From positions 1,527,501 to 1,591,500 of the forward strand of contig CM022666.1 of the NCBI GenBank assembly GCA_012295275.1: 64,000 bases of DNA. Reading direction: 5' to 3'. Each line of letters begins with the position of its first letter. The stretch's first letter is position 1. Positions 52,875-64,000 of this stretch are shown piece after piece. The notes beneath the pieces are model-generated. The model saw nothing but the letters and a program-made list of their open reading frames with translations, was not told where the DNA came from and did not search any database. This DNA is from Chrysomallon squamiferum. Taxonomy: Eukaryota > Mollusca > Gastropoda > Neomphalida > Peltospiridae. The translations under genes and the position numbers were made by a program.

Positions 52875-55429
52875 GAAAAAAATAAAATACTGTTGTAACT
52901 GTATTCTTTTTAACAGTTCATATTAATAAATGAATTTTAATCTCATTTACTTCTTCTTTGTTTTTATATGCTTACGATTTAACTAGAATTATTTATGAAC
53001 TTTAAAAAATTGTGTTTGCCTTTCGCTCTCATTTTATCATTCTCTCTTTCTATCTTGTGTGTTGTACTGATAAAGAGTAACTGAAAACTTGAGTTTGATC
53101 GTTTGATAGACTAAAAATACGATTATGTTGGAGCACAGTAATTACAATTTATAATTTAATAATTTTTATATACCTAATAAACTATTTAACACTAATAATT
53201 TTGAAAAATCGTTATATCCGATTGACATTTAAAATTTTATTATTCCGAACTTTTAGACTGTAAATGCTAATATATGATTAGGCCATAGTTTACTTGTGTG
53301 TACTTTGCAGTAAACGAGGGTAAAGAAACCCCACAAAACAGATTTTAATATTAATGATTATTAAATAAAAGTGATGCGTGTTTTTCTGTGAATCTGATAC
53401 AAAATAAAAAATAAAAACTTCCCTCAGATGGGTTATGGTTAACAGTTAGCTTCGTCTGAAATACACGAAAACCTTCCCTGCGGTAGGAAAATACATACAT
53501 AACTATTATGTTCAAGTTCTTTGTCCGTAAGAGACTAATTAACACATTATTCATTACAGTCTGAACTACACGAATACCTTCCCTGACGTAGGAAAATACA
53601 TACATAACTATTATGTTCAAGTTCTTTGTCCGTAAGAGACTAATTAACACATTATTCATTACAATTACAATTTTAATAATGACATGTCGAGAACACCATT
53701 GTCCTTGATTTAGGTAGAAAATACACATTACAATTTAAATTCTTTGAATAAGACAGCAATAAAAGTCAAATATTTGCGATCTCCTATTTCTACATACAGT
53801 TTTTTCCCAGCCACAAATCCTCCATTTCACTAAGATGACAAGACATTGCACTGAATCTCATCAAAACTGATTTAAGATGACTGATTGCATAAACCTTCAC
53901 TTTAGTAATTTTCATAAACGTAATAAATTATTGAACACTAACATTTCATGAAATCTTAATAATTATGTTATCGACATTTAAAATTTCATTATGTTGTTTC
54001 TTATACTGCTGAAACTAAAATATGGTGTAGGAAAATTATTATTATTTTATATGTCTTCTTCTTTATTAAGGTACGCACAAAAGCCTTCAATGATTTTAAT
54101 GTTAAAGATTATAAAGTAAAACTCGAACGTTTTCTTGTTAAATATGTAATACGAGAGAGAAAACAAGCTTCCACCAAATGGGTTATTCTTGACGGTTAGC
54201 ATTGGGTTATATTTCGTGTGTAACATACCCAGAGGTAAGAAAACACATACATAAATATTATCTGTTTCGTAAACAAGAAACCGGACAACAGAACCCTTTT
54301 TACGAGAATGATGACGACAACAGTTTTCAAGACAACGATGACGACACTTTTCACAATAACACAGTTTTGTAGCGTTGTTCAGAATCCAAAAAAAATAAGA
54401 AAAAATAAATAAATAAATTTGAAAATAACTAAAAGATGTATCTGCACACTGGTATAAAGGAACTCTGGTATTTCGTATAAAAAATATATATTTTTATGGT
54501 GGGGTATATTAACTAGTAAATATTTATGACTTTCTATATATATATACACACAATGATACATAAATATTTAAGAACTAATATATGTATGGTGAAATATATT
54601 GCTCATAAATATTTATATTTGTGCGTGTTTGTGTCTGTGTGTATACATTAATATTTATGAGCTAATTTACCTCACGATATCCATATACTATATGTATAGC
54701 GATGTTGTGTGTGTTTGTGTATGTGTGTTTATGTGTGTGTGAGTGTGTGAGTTTATTTCGAGGGACCAGCTGAAAAGAAGATGGGATCAATGTTGTCTTA
54801 TAAATTATTAAAAATATAAATATAACAACAAATGTAACACAGGTCAATGCAAGAAAATAATATTTCAGAAACTTAAAGAAATTCTCTTATGCATATACAT
54901 TTTCAGATTTATTTATATGGATAATTAACACGTCTGTGTATTTTGAGATGAATATTCTCTGCACATAGATAAACACTCGGGAACGCACTTGTCACAGTAT
55001 TACAAAGTCCTGTCACCATCTGGCAACTTCTGCAGAATAAAAAAATAACTTAAAGGTTATTAATTTAAATATTAAATGCACAGTACGGAAAATATCTACA
55101 AATTTAGTGGATTCTTTCTTTGGATGAGACTCCAGTAACAAAGACTAAAACAAGGTAATCCTCTTTAGATGTTGAATATAGACAATCTGGAGGAACGCAC
55201 TGGCACAGTAGTACGAAATCCAGAAACGACATCACAAACGTCATCACAAACGTGAACTACCCTTCTTCCTCCGGATATCGCAGTTGGAAAATGAGTCCAA
55301 TTCATCTCTTGACATATATAAACACAAACACATTCTGACCAATGTGACTTGGTAATTTATTTATTTATTATTATTTTTTTATTATTATTTTTTTTTTTGA
55401 TATTACTCCAGTACTGATATTATACAATA
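52875..55429. other. Spacer of the last forward B unit
   Basis: B2-type spacer; the two 107-bp units at 53,450-53,660 are nearly identical to each other here. It runs up to GATATTATACAATA just before the inversion point. Confidence 0.75.
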
Positions 55430-55572
55430 TAATATTTATTTATATGAGAGTGTTCCAAAAGATACAATCCTCTGCCGCTTTGAGGCATCTCCACGTCCAT
55501 AGTGAAGACGTCGTCGTTGTCTTGTGTGTTGTACTGACAAAGAGTCACTGCTGATGGAAACACGATAGACAT
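55420..55572 (-). pseudogene. Truncated copy of the 62-residue ORF (unit C)
   Basis: Codons 1-42 match (MSIVFPSAVTLCQYNTQDND, later MPQSGRGLYLLEHS), then the inversion junction replaces the C terminus with HINKYYIV and a stop. TATA is intact at 55,706-55,713, again 141 bp upstream. Confidence 0.75.
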
Positions 55573-55879
55573 TATTGCAGTATCAGCTGATATATTCAAG
55601 GGCAAAGAATTTCGTGAACAAGCAAAGTGTTGTGAAAGCAAAATGTTTGTTACAGCAAGTGGAAGAGCTCTGCAAGGAATGAAGTCTCTCAGTGTCTGTG
55701 GTCTGTATTTATAGACATTTTACTGACACCTGGACAGCGTGATGGGAAAACGTGAGATTGATTCACAGAGACAGAAAGCTAGCCGCGCCACGTTGCAAGA
55801 AAACAAATAAAAGTTCCTCTTCTTGTTTTCTTCTTCTTCTTCATCTTCTTAATATTATTCTTATTGATATTACTACTGT

Positions 55880-55915
<36 letters not shown>

Positions 55916-56522
55916 TACTAATACTACTGTTGTAGCTGATACTGCTTTTTCTACTTAATAGTAGAACTTCTATTATAACATTATTAGTACTGTTACTTCA
56001 CTTACTGGTGCTACTGCTACTATCACTGCTGTTACTACTACTGCTACTACTACTGTTTAATTAATTAATTACCAAGTCGCATTGATCACAACGTGTTTGT
56101 GTTTATATATGTCAAGATTTCAGTTGGAGTCATTTTCCAACTGCGATATCCGGAGGAATAAGGGCAGTTGACGTCAGTGATGACGTTTGTGATGTCGTTT
56201 CTGGAATTCGGACTACTGTGCCAGTGCGTTCATCCAAATTGATTGTATTCAAAACCTAAAGAGATTTACCTTGTTTTAGTCTTCGATACTGAAGTCTCAT
56301 CCAAAGAAAGAATCCACAAAGTTTGTAGATACTTTACGTACGTGCATTTAATATTTAAAATAATAACCTTTAAGTTATTTTGGTATTTTTCAGATGTAGC
56401 CAGATGGTGACAGGACTTTGTAATACTGTGACACCTGCCTTCCCGAGTGTTTATCTATGTGCAGAATATTCATTCCAAAATACTCAGACGTGTGAAACAT
56501 CCATATAAATAAATCTGCAAAA
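55430..56522 (-). repeat. Inverted hybrid unit C
   Basis: After 17 bp of filler the sequence continues as the reverse complement of an A cassette (truncated ORF, TATA) joined to B-type leading sequence (the AGTAGAA/TTCTACT stem at about 55,950-55,970, CATATATAAACACAAACACG block, CGGATATCGCAGTTGGAAAA). It is the only cassette combining an intact promoter/ORF start with B-type upstream sequence in this way, apart from A5/A6 on the spacer side. It is cut by the N gap. Confidence 0.85.
55706..55713 (-). promoter_or_regulatory. TATA box of unit C
   Basis: TATAAATA on the minus strand, 141 bp before the truncated ORF. Confidence 0.55.
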
Positions 56523-56722
56523 NNNNNNNNNNNNNNNNNNNNNNNNNNNNNNNNNNNNNNNNNNNNNNNNNNNNNNNNNNNNNNNNNNNNNNNNNNNNNN
56601 NNNNNNNNNNNNNNNNNNNNNNNNNNNNNNNNNNNNNNNNNNNNNNNNNNNNNNNNNNNNNNNNNNNNNNNNNNNNNNNNNNNNNNNNNNNNNNNNNNNN
56701 NNNNNNNNNNNNNNNNNNNNNN
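56523..56722. other. Assembly gap (200 N)
   Basis: Exactly 200 undetermined bases, a typical scaffolding gap. Left side is inverted B-type spacer; right side is TATG microsatellite and inverted GSR flank, so the missing part should include the array edge. Confidence 0.99.
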
Positions 56723-57151
56723 TATGTGCGTATGCATGTATGTATATATGTATGTATGTATTTGTGTCTATAACAAGTACATAGTATCAAGTCTCAAAGT
56801 TATTATGAGTAAACGAAATTTCAGACTAATTGAAATCCAGCCTGAAACATCTGTCTGTGAAACTGAGGCTGACGACATGAACGGAAAACATCGTCTGCTG
56901 ACAGCGCTGAAACTGCGTCACTGACCACGCGGCTGATACCAGGTGCCCAGCACCCGATGCCACACGATGCCACACGATTCCACATCATAGGTTCGCCACT
57001 GCTTCAGGGAAAACGTGAGGACGAAATCGTTTTGGTGATACTGCTGTAAGCTAAATTTCAAACAGCTGTCACATGCTTTGCAGACGTGAACACGCAGCGG
57101 ATGAAGGTAATAATAACTGTAACCGAAAAGGATACTGGAATAGTTTATAAA

Positions 57152-57213
<62 letters not shown>

Positions 57214-57295
57214 TCTTTCTTTTTTCTTTTCAATTTAAACCCGTAATATAATTTATTTCGTGTTAAAATAAAGTTTTAATTCAGAATATATGACG

Positions 57296-57336
<41 letters not shown>

Positions 57337-57841
57337 TGTTTCACAGATGTTCATATATGACGTAATAAACCAGTGCTTGACCGATTCTTTACCTCCATGA
57401 CCTGAGGTTTACCTTGACCCATCCGAATATTCGATGACGTCATTTAGAGTCATATATGTTGAACTAAATCTTTATTTTTTAATTTAATCTTTTCTGGGGT
57501 TGTTGTTGTTTCTTTGATTTTTGCCTTCAAAGATTTGTCTGGTGATAAACTCCACACAGTCTACAAGTCATGATTCACCAAGCATACCGCACTGTTATAT
57601 CTCGTTTTAACTCTTCTTACTTTTTTTTTTTTCTTTCGTTGTTCATTAGAATTCATTTCTCATCAGAGATAAGCAATACATATATAGGTTGTAGCGACAG
57701 AATCATTTTAAATGTTCAGTTACCTAACAAAATGTTCATAATTTTCGTTCGTCACAGTGTAATTATGAAAGAAAGCAACATAAGGAAAGCAAATATTTCA
57801 GTTTAGTGTTCCAGTAATATGTTTACTAAAAATGTTTTCAC

Positions 57842-57872
<31 letters not shown>

Positions 57873-58945
57873 AACATCATCCAGGCATTAAAAAAGGGTA
57901 AGCATTTTTACGTCGAAAACTTATAATTAATGTAGATCATGTATTTCGTTTCGTTTGTGGAAATATTATCAATAACTTTGCCGTCGTCGATTTTAATATT
58001 TTTTATCTGAATTGGTGCTGGTAGCAAACCGTGATCACGAAATCAAATACTGTAATTTTATTCTAATAAGTACATTAAATGTCTATAACTGTATCTTTTC
58101 ATGTTTAATTAATTACCTGTATCTTTATCTAAGATAGAAATTTAATTCCATTCAGTGAATTAGACATCCGGAAAATTTCATTGACTTGTTTTGTTTTTAA
58201 AGAGAATTTGATGAACTAAATGAATTAAATGAAAAAATAGTTCACAAGTGCAGACATTTTCGGAATATAGAATTGCATTTACACCATCATAGCTCAATTA
58301 ATTGTAGTACTATATATATATATATATATGTAACAAAAATATACGTGTAATTTAGAGATAATGACGTACATATTAAGACTACTACTACTACTACAATACT
58401 ACTTTTGCTGTTGTTGCTGGTGTGTTTTTATATATCAGGTTAATTTGAGTCGTATACCTATTTAATTTTATATGCCTATTCTGTACGCTTCATTTTGTAT
58501 TTATGCACACGCACGTACAAGTATAACTGACACAGACCTTGATTTTCAACTTATTTCGTAGCATTAAAGGACTGTGAATTTGTGACACAATTATCACAGT
58601 GTTTGTTTACTAAAAGCTGGAGTTACCTTTCTTATTAACTTCTGACGAACTGTTTGCTGAGCGACTCATCAGACTTTGGTCTTCTAGGTCAAATCTCTTT
58701 GTGCAGAACATAAAAGGTATTCATTTAAATATTTCTTTATTAGCTCAACCATTACAGTGATACCCTGTACAATGTGCAGCTAATGACATTCTGGTAGAAT
58801 TACTTTATTTTTGTTTTTCTTTCCAATATGATCGGAGTCTTCAAAGTGACAAATTTATTAATAATTTCTTCATTTACTGTAAAAAGTGTAATATTATTTT
58901 TAAACAACTGGTGTTTTTATTATTTCATACAAAAAACCTATAACA
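56723..58945 (-). repeat. Inverted copy of the GSR upstream flank
   Basis: Reverse complement of about 14,562-16,770, including the GC-richer patch (56,850-57,110), (ATT)n tracts (57,160-57,211 and 57,297-57,336), an A-run (57,842-57,870) and the (AT)n tract (58,312-58,328). Moderately diverged by substitutions and small indels, so not an identical assembly echo. No gene seen. Confidence 0.9.
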
Positions 58946-58999
58946 TTATTGTATTTTGTACTGACAAAGTGTCACTGCTGATGGAAACACGATAGACAT
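58946..58999 (-). pseudogene. Truncated 62-residue ORF at a rearrangement junction
   Basis: MSIVFPSAVTLCQYKIQ then stop: the first 14 codons match, after which the sequence becomes GSR upstream flank (equivalent of about 14,562). TATA at 59,133-59,140 keeps the 141-bp spacing. Confidence 0.75.
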
Positions 59000-59132
59000 T
59001 ATTACAGTATCAGCTGATATGTTCAAGTGCAAAGATTTTCATGAACTAGCAAAGTGTCGTGAAAGCAAAATGTTTGTTACAGCAAGTGGAAGAGCTCTGC
59101 AAGGAATGAAGTCTCTCAGTGTCTGTGGTGTG

Positions 59133-59140
59133 TATTTATA
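59133..59140 (-). promoter_or_regulatory. TATA box of the truncated inverted A unit
   Basis: TATAAATA on the minus strand upstream of the broken ORF at 58,999. Confidence 0.5.
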
Positions 59141-59272
59141 GACACTTCGCGAACATCTGGACGGTGTGACTGGAAAACGTGAGTTAGACTCGTTTGAAAG
59201 ACTGAACCAGAGAGCTGTCTGGGTCACGTTGCAAGAAAACAACAAAAAAGATTTCGTTATCCCCTTCTTCTT

Positions 59273-59303
<31 letters not shown>

Positions 59304-59305
59304 TT

Positions 59306-59444
<139 letters not shown>

Positions 59445-59827
59445 CTACTACTACTGCTACTACTACGACTACTGGTGTTGCTGCTGCTGTGCTACTAGTA
59501 TTTGTAGTGTGTAATTTCAATATTGTAGTATGTGAGTAAAATAAATAAAAATAAAAAAACATTTAAAAAAATGAAATAATAATAATAAAAAAGTCAAGTT
59601 GGTCATTCACAACGTGCTTTGTGCTTTTGTATCCATGGAGATCAACTTCAGTCATTTTCCAACTGCGGAATCCAGACCAATTGCGGCATAATTACATATG
59701 TAGTATTTTACCTCAAGACGGTACAGGTTACCGTGGGAACGTGGCGAAAACGTTATTAATTTAGAAAGTGCATTTTCGGGTGCTGGTAATTTAGCTATAG
59801 CGCAGACGTATTATTGAATACTGTACT

Positions 59828-59905
59828 ATACAGGTGATAATACAGGTGATAATACAGGTGATAATACAGGTGATAATACAGGTGATAATACAGGTGATAA
59901 CACAG
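59828..59905. repeat. Expanded CAGGTGATAATA repeats
   Basis: Six tandem 12-bp units CAGGTGATAATA (E-box CAGGTG) where the forward A units have two. The final unit reads CAGGTGATAACA. Confidence 0.9.
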
Positions 59906-61880
59906 GAGACCTTGGAAACGTTACAATTCCTTGTTTTAGTCTTTCATTGCTGAAGTCTAATCCAAACAAAATTCCCATAGCCAGTAAATTCGTAAATAAG
60001 CTATGTTTAATATTTAAATTAATAACCTTTAAGTTAGTTTTACCTTTTCTCAGACGAAAGCAAAGTGATTTATTTTATAACTGTATGGACGTTCTTTTTT
60101 CCATGATCGTGTTATATATATTACAAGCCTTCTGATCCAAGCTTAAGAATCAGATATGTGTTAGTTTCCTCAGAGTTTCACTCTGAGATTTTAGACAATT
60201 TTATCATTTCAAATAGGTCACAGCTGTTTAGTATTTTATAATCCGGTTTTTCTATCTACACCACCATTTAAAAATATTAATGAAATACTCTGACTTTACA
60301 ACACTTTACATTTAAACCAATGTAGACACATTTCACTAAGTTTATGGTTAGTAATGTTACTCGTACTTTTCACGATTAATACAGATGGTTCAACCATAAT
60401 ACGTCGTTGATATTGACAAACTCATTTATTATTTTATTTATTTATTTATTTTTTTATTTATTCGTAAAAAAATACATACGTTCATACATACAAACACACA
60501 TACACACATACACATATACATACATACAAGCATACCTTGTCAATTGTTGGTCACAGATCTATGCTTATTTATTCATTACAATATTACTTAAATAATTATC
60601 AAATTAAGAAGAAGAAATGATCACAGTTTCACACCTTAGGAAAAAAATTCAAAACATTAATTAATTTCTGGGGGGAGGGGTAATTTATTTTACTGTTTAG
60701 TACAGAATTAAATTTCAGTAATTATTTTCTTTTTTGTATGCTAGTTTCTTCTGATGATATTTCTGTGATCTGATAACTTTATAAAAAACAGTGAAGTCTA
60801 CGTTTTATTTTTTTTTTTATTTTTTACTAAAAATAAAATCACGTTACAACACTTATATGAAATACTTCAGCAGTCAAAATGTAATATTTTAGATCTACTC
60901 TATCGATGTATCACTTTATCAAAAAAAAAAGAAAACAACAAAAAAACATCTCCATTTCTCTCATATTATTTTCAGTTATAAACACATTGCATTCTAACAT
61001 ACGTCGGCATATTTAAGATGTCTGTTTTTAGACAACTTTACCTTTCATCTTCATCTGCTTAATACAAATATTTCACAAAGAAACTCAGATAAGAAACATG
61101 TAACATCGGAAAACTAGTTGGAGAGTACTAGCTGGAATATGAAACAGACTCGGTGTCCTAAACGTATATTAGTTTCTGGAGTTTATCAGTTCAGAATAAT
61201 AAAATTAAAATTTCAGTCGCATATAAAGATATTTTTAAAAATATATTTGCATTAATTAATTTATTAAGTATATTAAAATTATTAAATTATAAATTATAAT
61301 TTCTATGTTCCAACATAATCGTATTTTTAATCTATCAAACGATCAAACTCAAGTTTTGAGTTACTTTTTGTCAGTACAACACAAAGATAGAAAGAGAGAA
61401 TGATAAAATGAGAGCGAAAGGCAAAATGCAAACATAATTTTCTTAAGTTCATAAATAATTCTAGTAAAATCGTAATCGTAAATAAAAACAAAGAAGAAGT
61501 ATATGAGATTAATATTAATTTATTAATACTAATTGTTTTAAAAGAATACATTTACAACAGTATTTCTTTTCTTCACATTTATCAATGTCACTTTTCAACG
61601 TTCCGTGTCCGTGTTAATATACAAATGGTTTTGGTCTCGGTATGGTTTATTTCGGTCCATGAGCAAGATGGAATCTGGTTACAAAACTGGTGGAGATCTT
61701 CAATGTGGAGTTCACTCAGTCCCATGTCTGAAGTGTCTGAAATCAGTTGATGTACATTTCGTTTTCTTCGATGTAGTAGGATTAAATTTACGAGATCATG
61801 CAATTTCTATGTTCTGCAATTGAACAGATACTGTTCTGCATCATCTCTTTTGATCAGAGAGCCTGCTGAGAAGAAGAATT

Positions 61881-62069
61881 TCATTTTCTGTATGAGTCTT
61901 CCTCCTGAATCCGCGATACTGGGAACATTTGTCTTTCAGCGACGGAGTGTTCCAAAAGATACATTCCTATGCCGTTTTGAGGCATGTCCACGTCCATAGT
62001 GAAGACTTCGTCGTTGTCTTGTGTGTTGTACAGACAAAGAGTCACTGCTGATGGAAGCACGATAGACAT
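61881..62069 (-). CDS. Unknown 62-residue ORF of the inverted A unit
   Basis: Full-length and open, with Leu5, Tyr14, Asp20, Glu21, Asn32, Ile34, Met36, Leu38, Glu45, Gln47 and Arg53 relative to A1. The most diverged complete copy, yet with no indel. On the same strand, 61,588-61,803, the tail also has an open frame (DLHQFCNQIPSCSWTEIN) that is interrupted in A1, A5 and A6. Confidence 0.45.
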   Translation of the reverse strand: MSIVLPSAVTLCLYNTQDNDEVFTMDVDMPQNGIGMYLLEHSVAERQMFPVSRIQEEDSYRK

Positions 62070-62202
62070 TATTACAGTATGAGCTGATATCTTCAAGTGG
62101 AAAGGTTTTCGTGAAGAAGCAAAGTGTTGTGAAAGCAAAATGTTTGTTACAGCAAGTGGAAGAGCTCTGCAAGGAATGAAGTCTCTCAGTGTCTGTGGTC
62201 TG

Positions 62203-62210
62203 TATTTATA
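62203..62210 (-). promoter_or_regulatory. TATA box of the complete inverted A unit
   Basis: TATAAATA on the minus strand, 141 bp before the ORF start at 62,069. Confidence 0.6.
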
Positions 62211-62452
62211 GTCATTTTGTAGACATCCAGACAACGTGATGGGAAAACGTGAGTTTGACTCATTTGATTGACCGAACCAGAGAGCTAGGCGCATCACGTT
62301 TCAAGAAAACAACAAAACAATTTTCCGCTTCTTTTTCTTCTTATTCTTCTTCTTATTATTAGTAGTATTACGATCACTGCTACTACTATTGCTGCTACTA
62401 CTATTTCTGTTGTGTTGCTATTATTATGCCATTACTACACACTTACATAGAA

Positions 62453-62756
62453 AAAGAAAGAGAGAGAAAGAAAGAAAGAAAGAGAGAGACATTTGTTTCG
62501 TTTGAAAACACAATATGTATTTTTGTCTCTATGTATTTTATGTGTACGTATGTATTTGTATATCTTAGAATTTGAATGTATCTGTCTTACGTACTTCTGG
62601 ATTAGATCTGGGCGTATTCGGGAACGAACTGGCGCAGGAGGACAAATACAACATCAAAGACCCGTCAGATGCTGCTGAAAGACACGAACATGTGGCACCA
62701 ATTCGCCCTAACTCCGAAGACCGATGACGTTACCGTTCGGCCATCAAGACAGCTTT
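62453..62756 (+). other. Inverted copy of the array-edge block
   Basis: (GAAA)n then the GC-richer block equivalent to 17,050-17,285. Here the readable frame ELAQEDKYNIKDPSDAAERH continues EHVAPIRPNSEDR to a stop without the base shift seen in the other copy. Confidence 0.6.
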
Positions 62757-62757
62757 A

Positions 62758-62788
<31 letters not shown>

Positions 62789-63202
62789 TGTATGTATGTA
62801 TGTATGTATGTATGTATGTATGTATGTATGTATGTATGTATGTATGTATATGTACGTATGTATGTATGTGTGTGTATGTATGTATGTATGTATATATGTA
62901 CGTATGTATGTATGTATGTATGTATGTATGTATGTATGTGTATGTATGTATGTATGTATGTATGTATGTATGTATGTATGGATATATGTACGTATGTATG
63001 TATGTATGTGTGTATGTGTGTATGTATGTATATGTATCTATGTATGTATGTATGTATGTATGTATGTATGTATGTATGTATGTATGTATGTATGTATGTA
63101 TGTATGTATGTATGTATGTATGTATGTATGTATATATGTACGTATGTATGCATGTATGTATCGATGTATCTATGTATCTATGTATGTATGTATGTATCTA
63201 TG

Positions 63203-63233
<31 letters not shown>

Positions 63234-63290
63234 TCTATGTATGTATGTATGTATGTATGTATGTATGTATGCATGTATCATGCATCTTTG
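62758..63290. repeat. (TATG)n microsatellite, about 530 bp
   Basis: Longest simple repeat in the window, mostly pure TATG with occasional TATA, TACG and TATC units. Mirror of the tract at 16,750-17,046 but almost twice as long. Confidence 0.97.
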
Positions 63291-63683
63291 TATCTATGTA
63301 AATGTTATTATGTATGTAAACGTAAATTTCATAACAAGTACATAGTATCAAGTCTGAAAGTTATTATGAGTAAACGATATCTGTCTGTGAAACTGAGGCT
63401 GACGACATGAACGGAAAACATCGTCTGCTGACAGCGCTGAAACTGCGTCACTGACCACGCGGCTGATACCAGGTGCCCATCACCCGATGTCACACGATGT
63501 CACACGATGCCACATCATAGGTTCGCCACTGCTTCAGGGAAAACGTGAGGACGAAATCGTTTTGGTGATACTGATGTAAGCTAAATTTCAAACAGCTGAC
63601 ACATGCTTTGCAGACGTGAATACACAACGGATGAAGGTAATAATAACTGTAACCGAAAAGGATACTGGAATAGTTTATAAATG

Positions 63684-63723
<40 letters not shown>

Positions 63724-63805
63724 TCTTTCTTTTTGGTTTTCAATTTAAATCCGTAATATAATTTATTTCGTGTTAAAATAAAGTTTTAATTCAGAATATA
63801 TGACG

Positions 63806-63852
<47 letters not shown>

Positions 63853-64000
63853 TGTTTCACAGATGTTCATATATGACGTAATAAACCAGTGCTTGACCGA
63901 TTCTTTACCTCCATGACCTGAGGTTTACCTTGACCCATCCGGATATTCGATGACGTCATTTAGAGTCATATATGTTGAACTAAATCTTTATTTTTTAATT
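63291..64000 (-). repeat. Second inverted copy of the GSR upstream flank, runs off the window
   Basis: Matches 56,770-57,480 closely, i.e. reverse complement of about 16,050-16,740. Includes the GC-richer patch, two (ATT)n tracts and TTTACCTTGACCCATCCGGA. A short segment present at about 56,815-56,845 is missing near 63,375. Confidence 0.9.

Noticed and set aside
62724-63345. Long Tyr/Val/Cys/Met and Ile/His/Thr frames over TATG tracts (also at 272-400 and 16,688-17,046)
   Set aside because: Any frame through (TATG)n lacks stops; these are microsatellite artefacts.

Overview
Eukaryotic, almost certainly metazoan, nuclear DNA. It is AT-rich and crowded with microsatellites (TATG, ATT/AAT, AG, TG), and its one clear gene has GT-AG introns of a few hundred bases. 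That gene is glutathione reductase (GSR) on the minus strand. A separate GSR without a Cys/Sec tail argues against Diptera (which lack GSR) and flatworms (fused TGR). A mollusc or other invertebrate is plausible, but the species cannot be read from the sequence.

Layout. 1-5.4 kb: intergenic, with four copies of an old local repeat, three of which carry a YY1-like AAAATGGCGGCG core. 5.5-14.3 kb: GSR in 12 coding exons, 462 codons, every intron phase consistent. Several introns hold minisatellites that begin at exon edges and contain copies of the neighbouring splice site. Exon 6, the NADPH-binding exon, looks scrambled inside but stays open and in phase. 14.3-17.4 kb: GSR upstream flank with a GC-richer patch, then a TATG microsatellite.

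17.4-55.4 kb: a tandem array of about 2.9-3.1 kb units. A-type units carry a TATA box, an intact 62-codon ORF whose ATG lies exactly 141 bp downstream of the TATA, a 22-bp tandem repeat in several copies, and a likely poly(A) signal. B-type units are deletion derivatives that lost TATA, ORF and 22-bp repeats. From about 27.5 kb the units form a higher-order repeat of about 12.2 kb (A,B,B,B), present twice in tandem.

55.4-64.0 kb: the array flips orientation at a 17-bp filler junction. After a 200-N gap (56,523-56,722) the window continues as inverted copies of the GSR upstream flank (two copies) and of A-type units. The whole forms a large, imperfect palindromic duplication around the array.

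The least explained feature is the A-unit gene-like cassette: identical TATA-ATG spacing in eight copies, no frame-breaking indel in any complete ORF, but mostly amino-acid-changing substitutions between copies. I do not recognise the 62-residue product. The array could be a fast-evolving small-protein family, a family of polyadenylated RNAs, or a satellite that captured a promoter.
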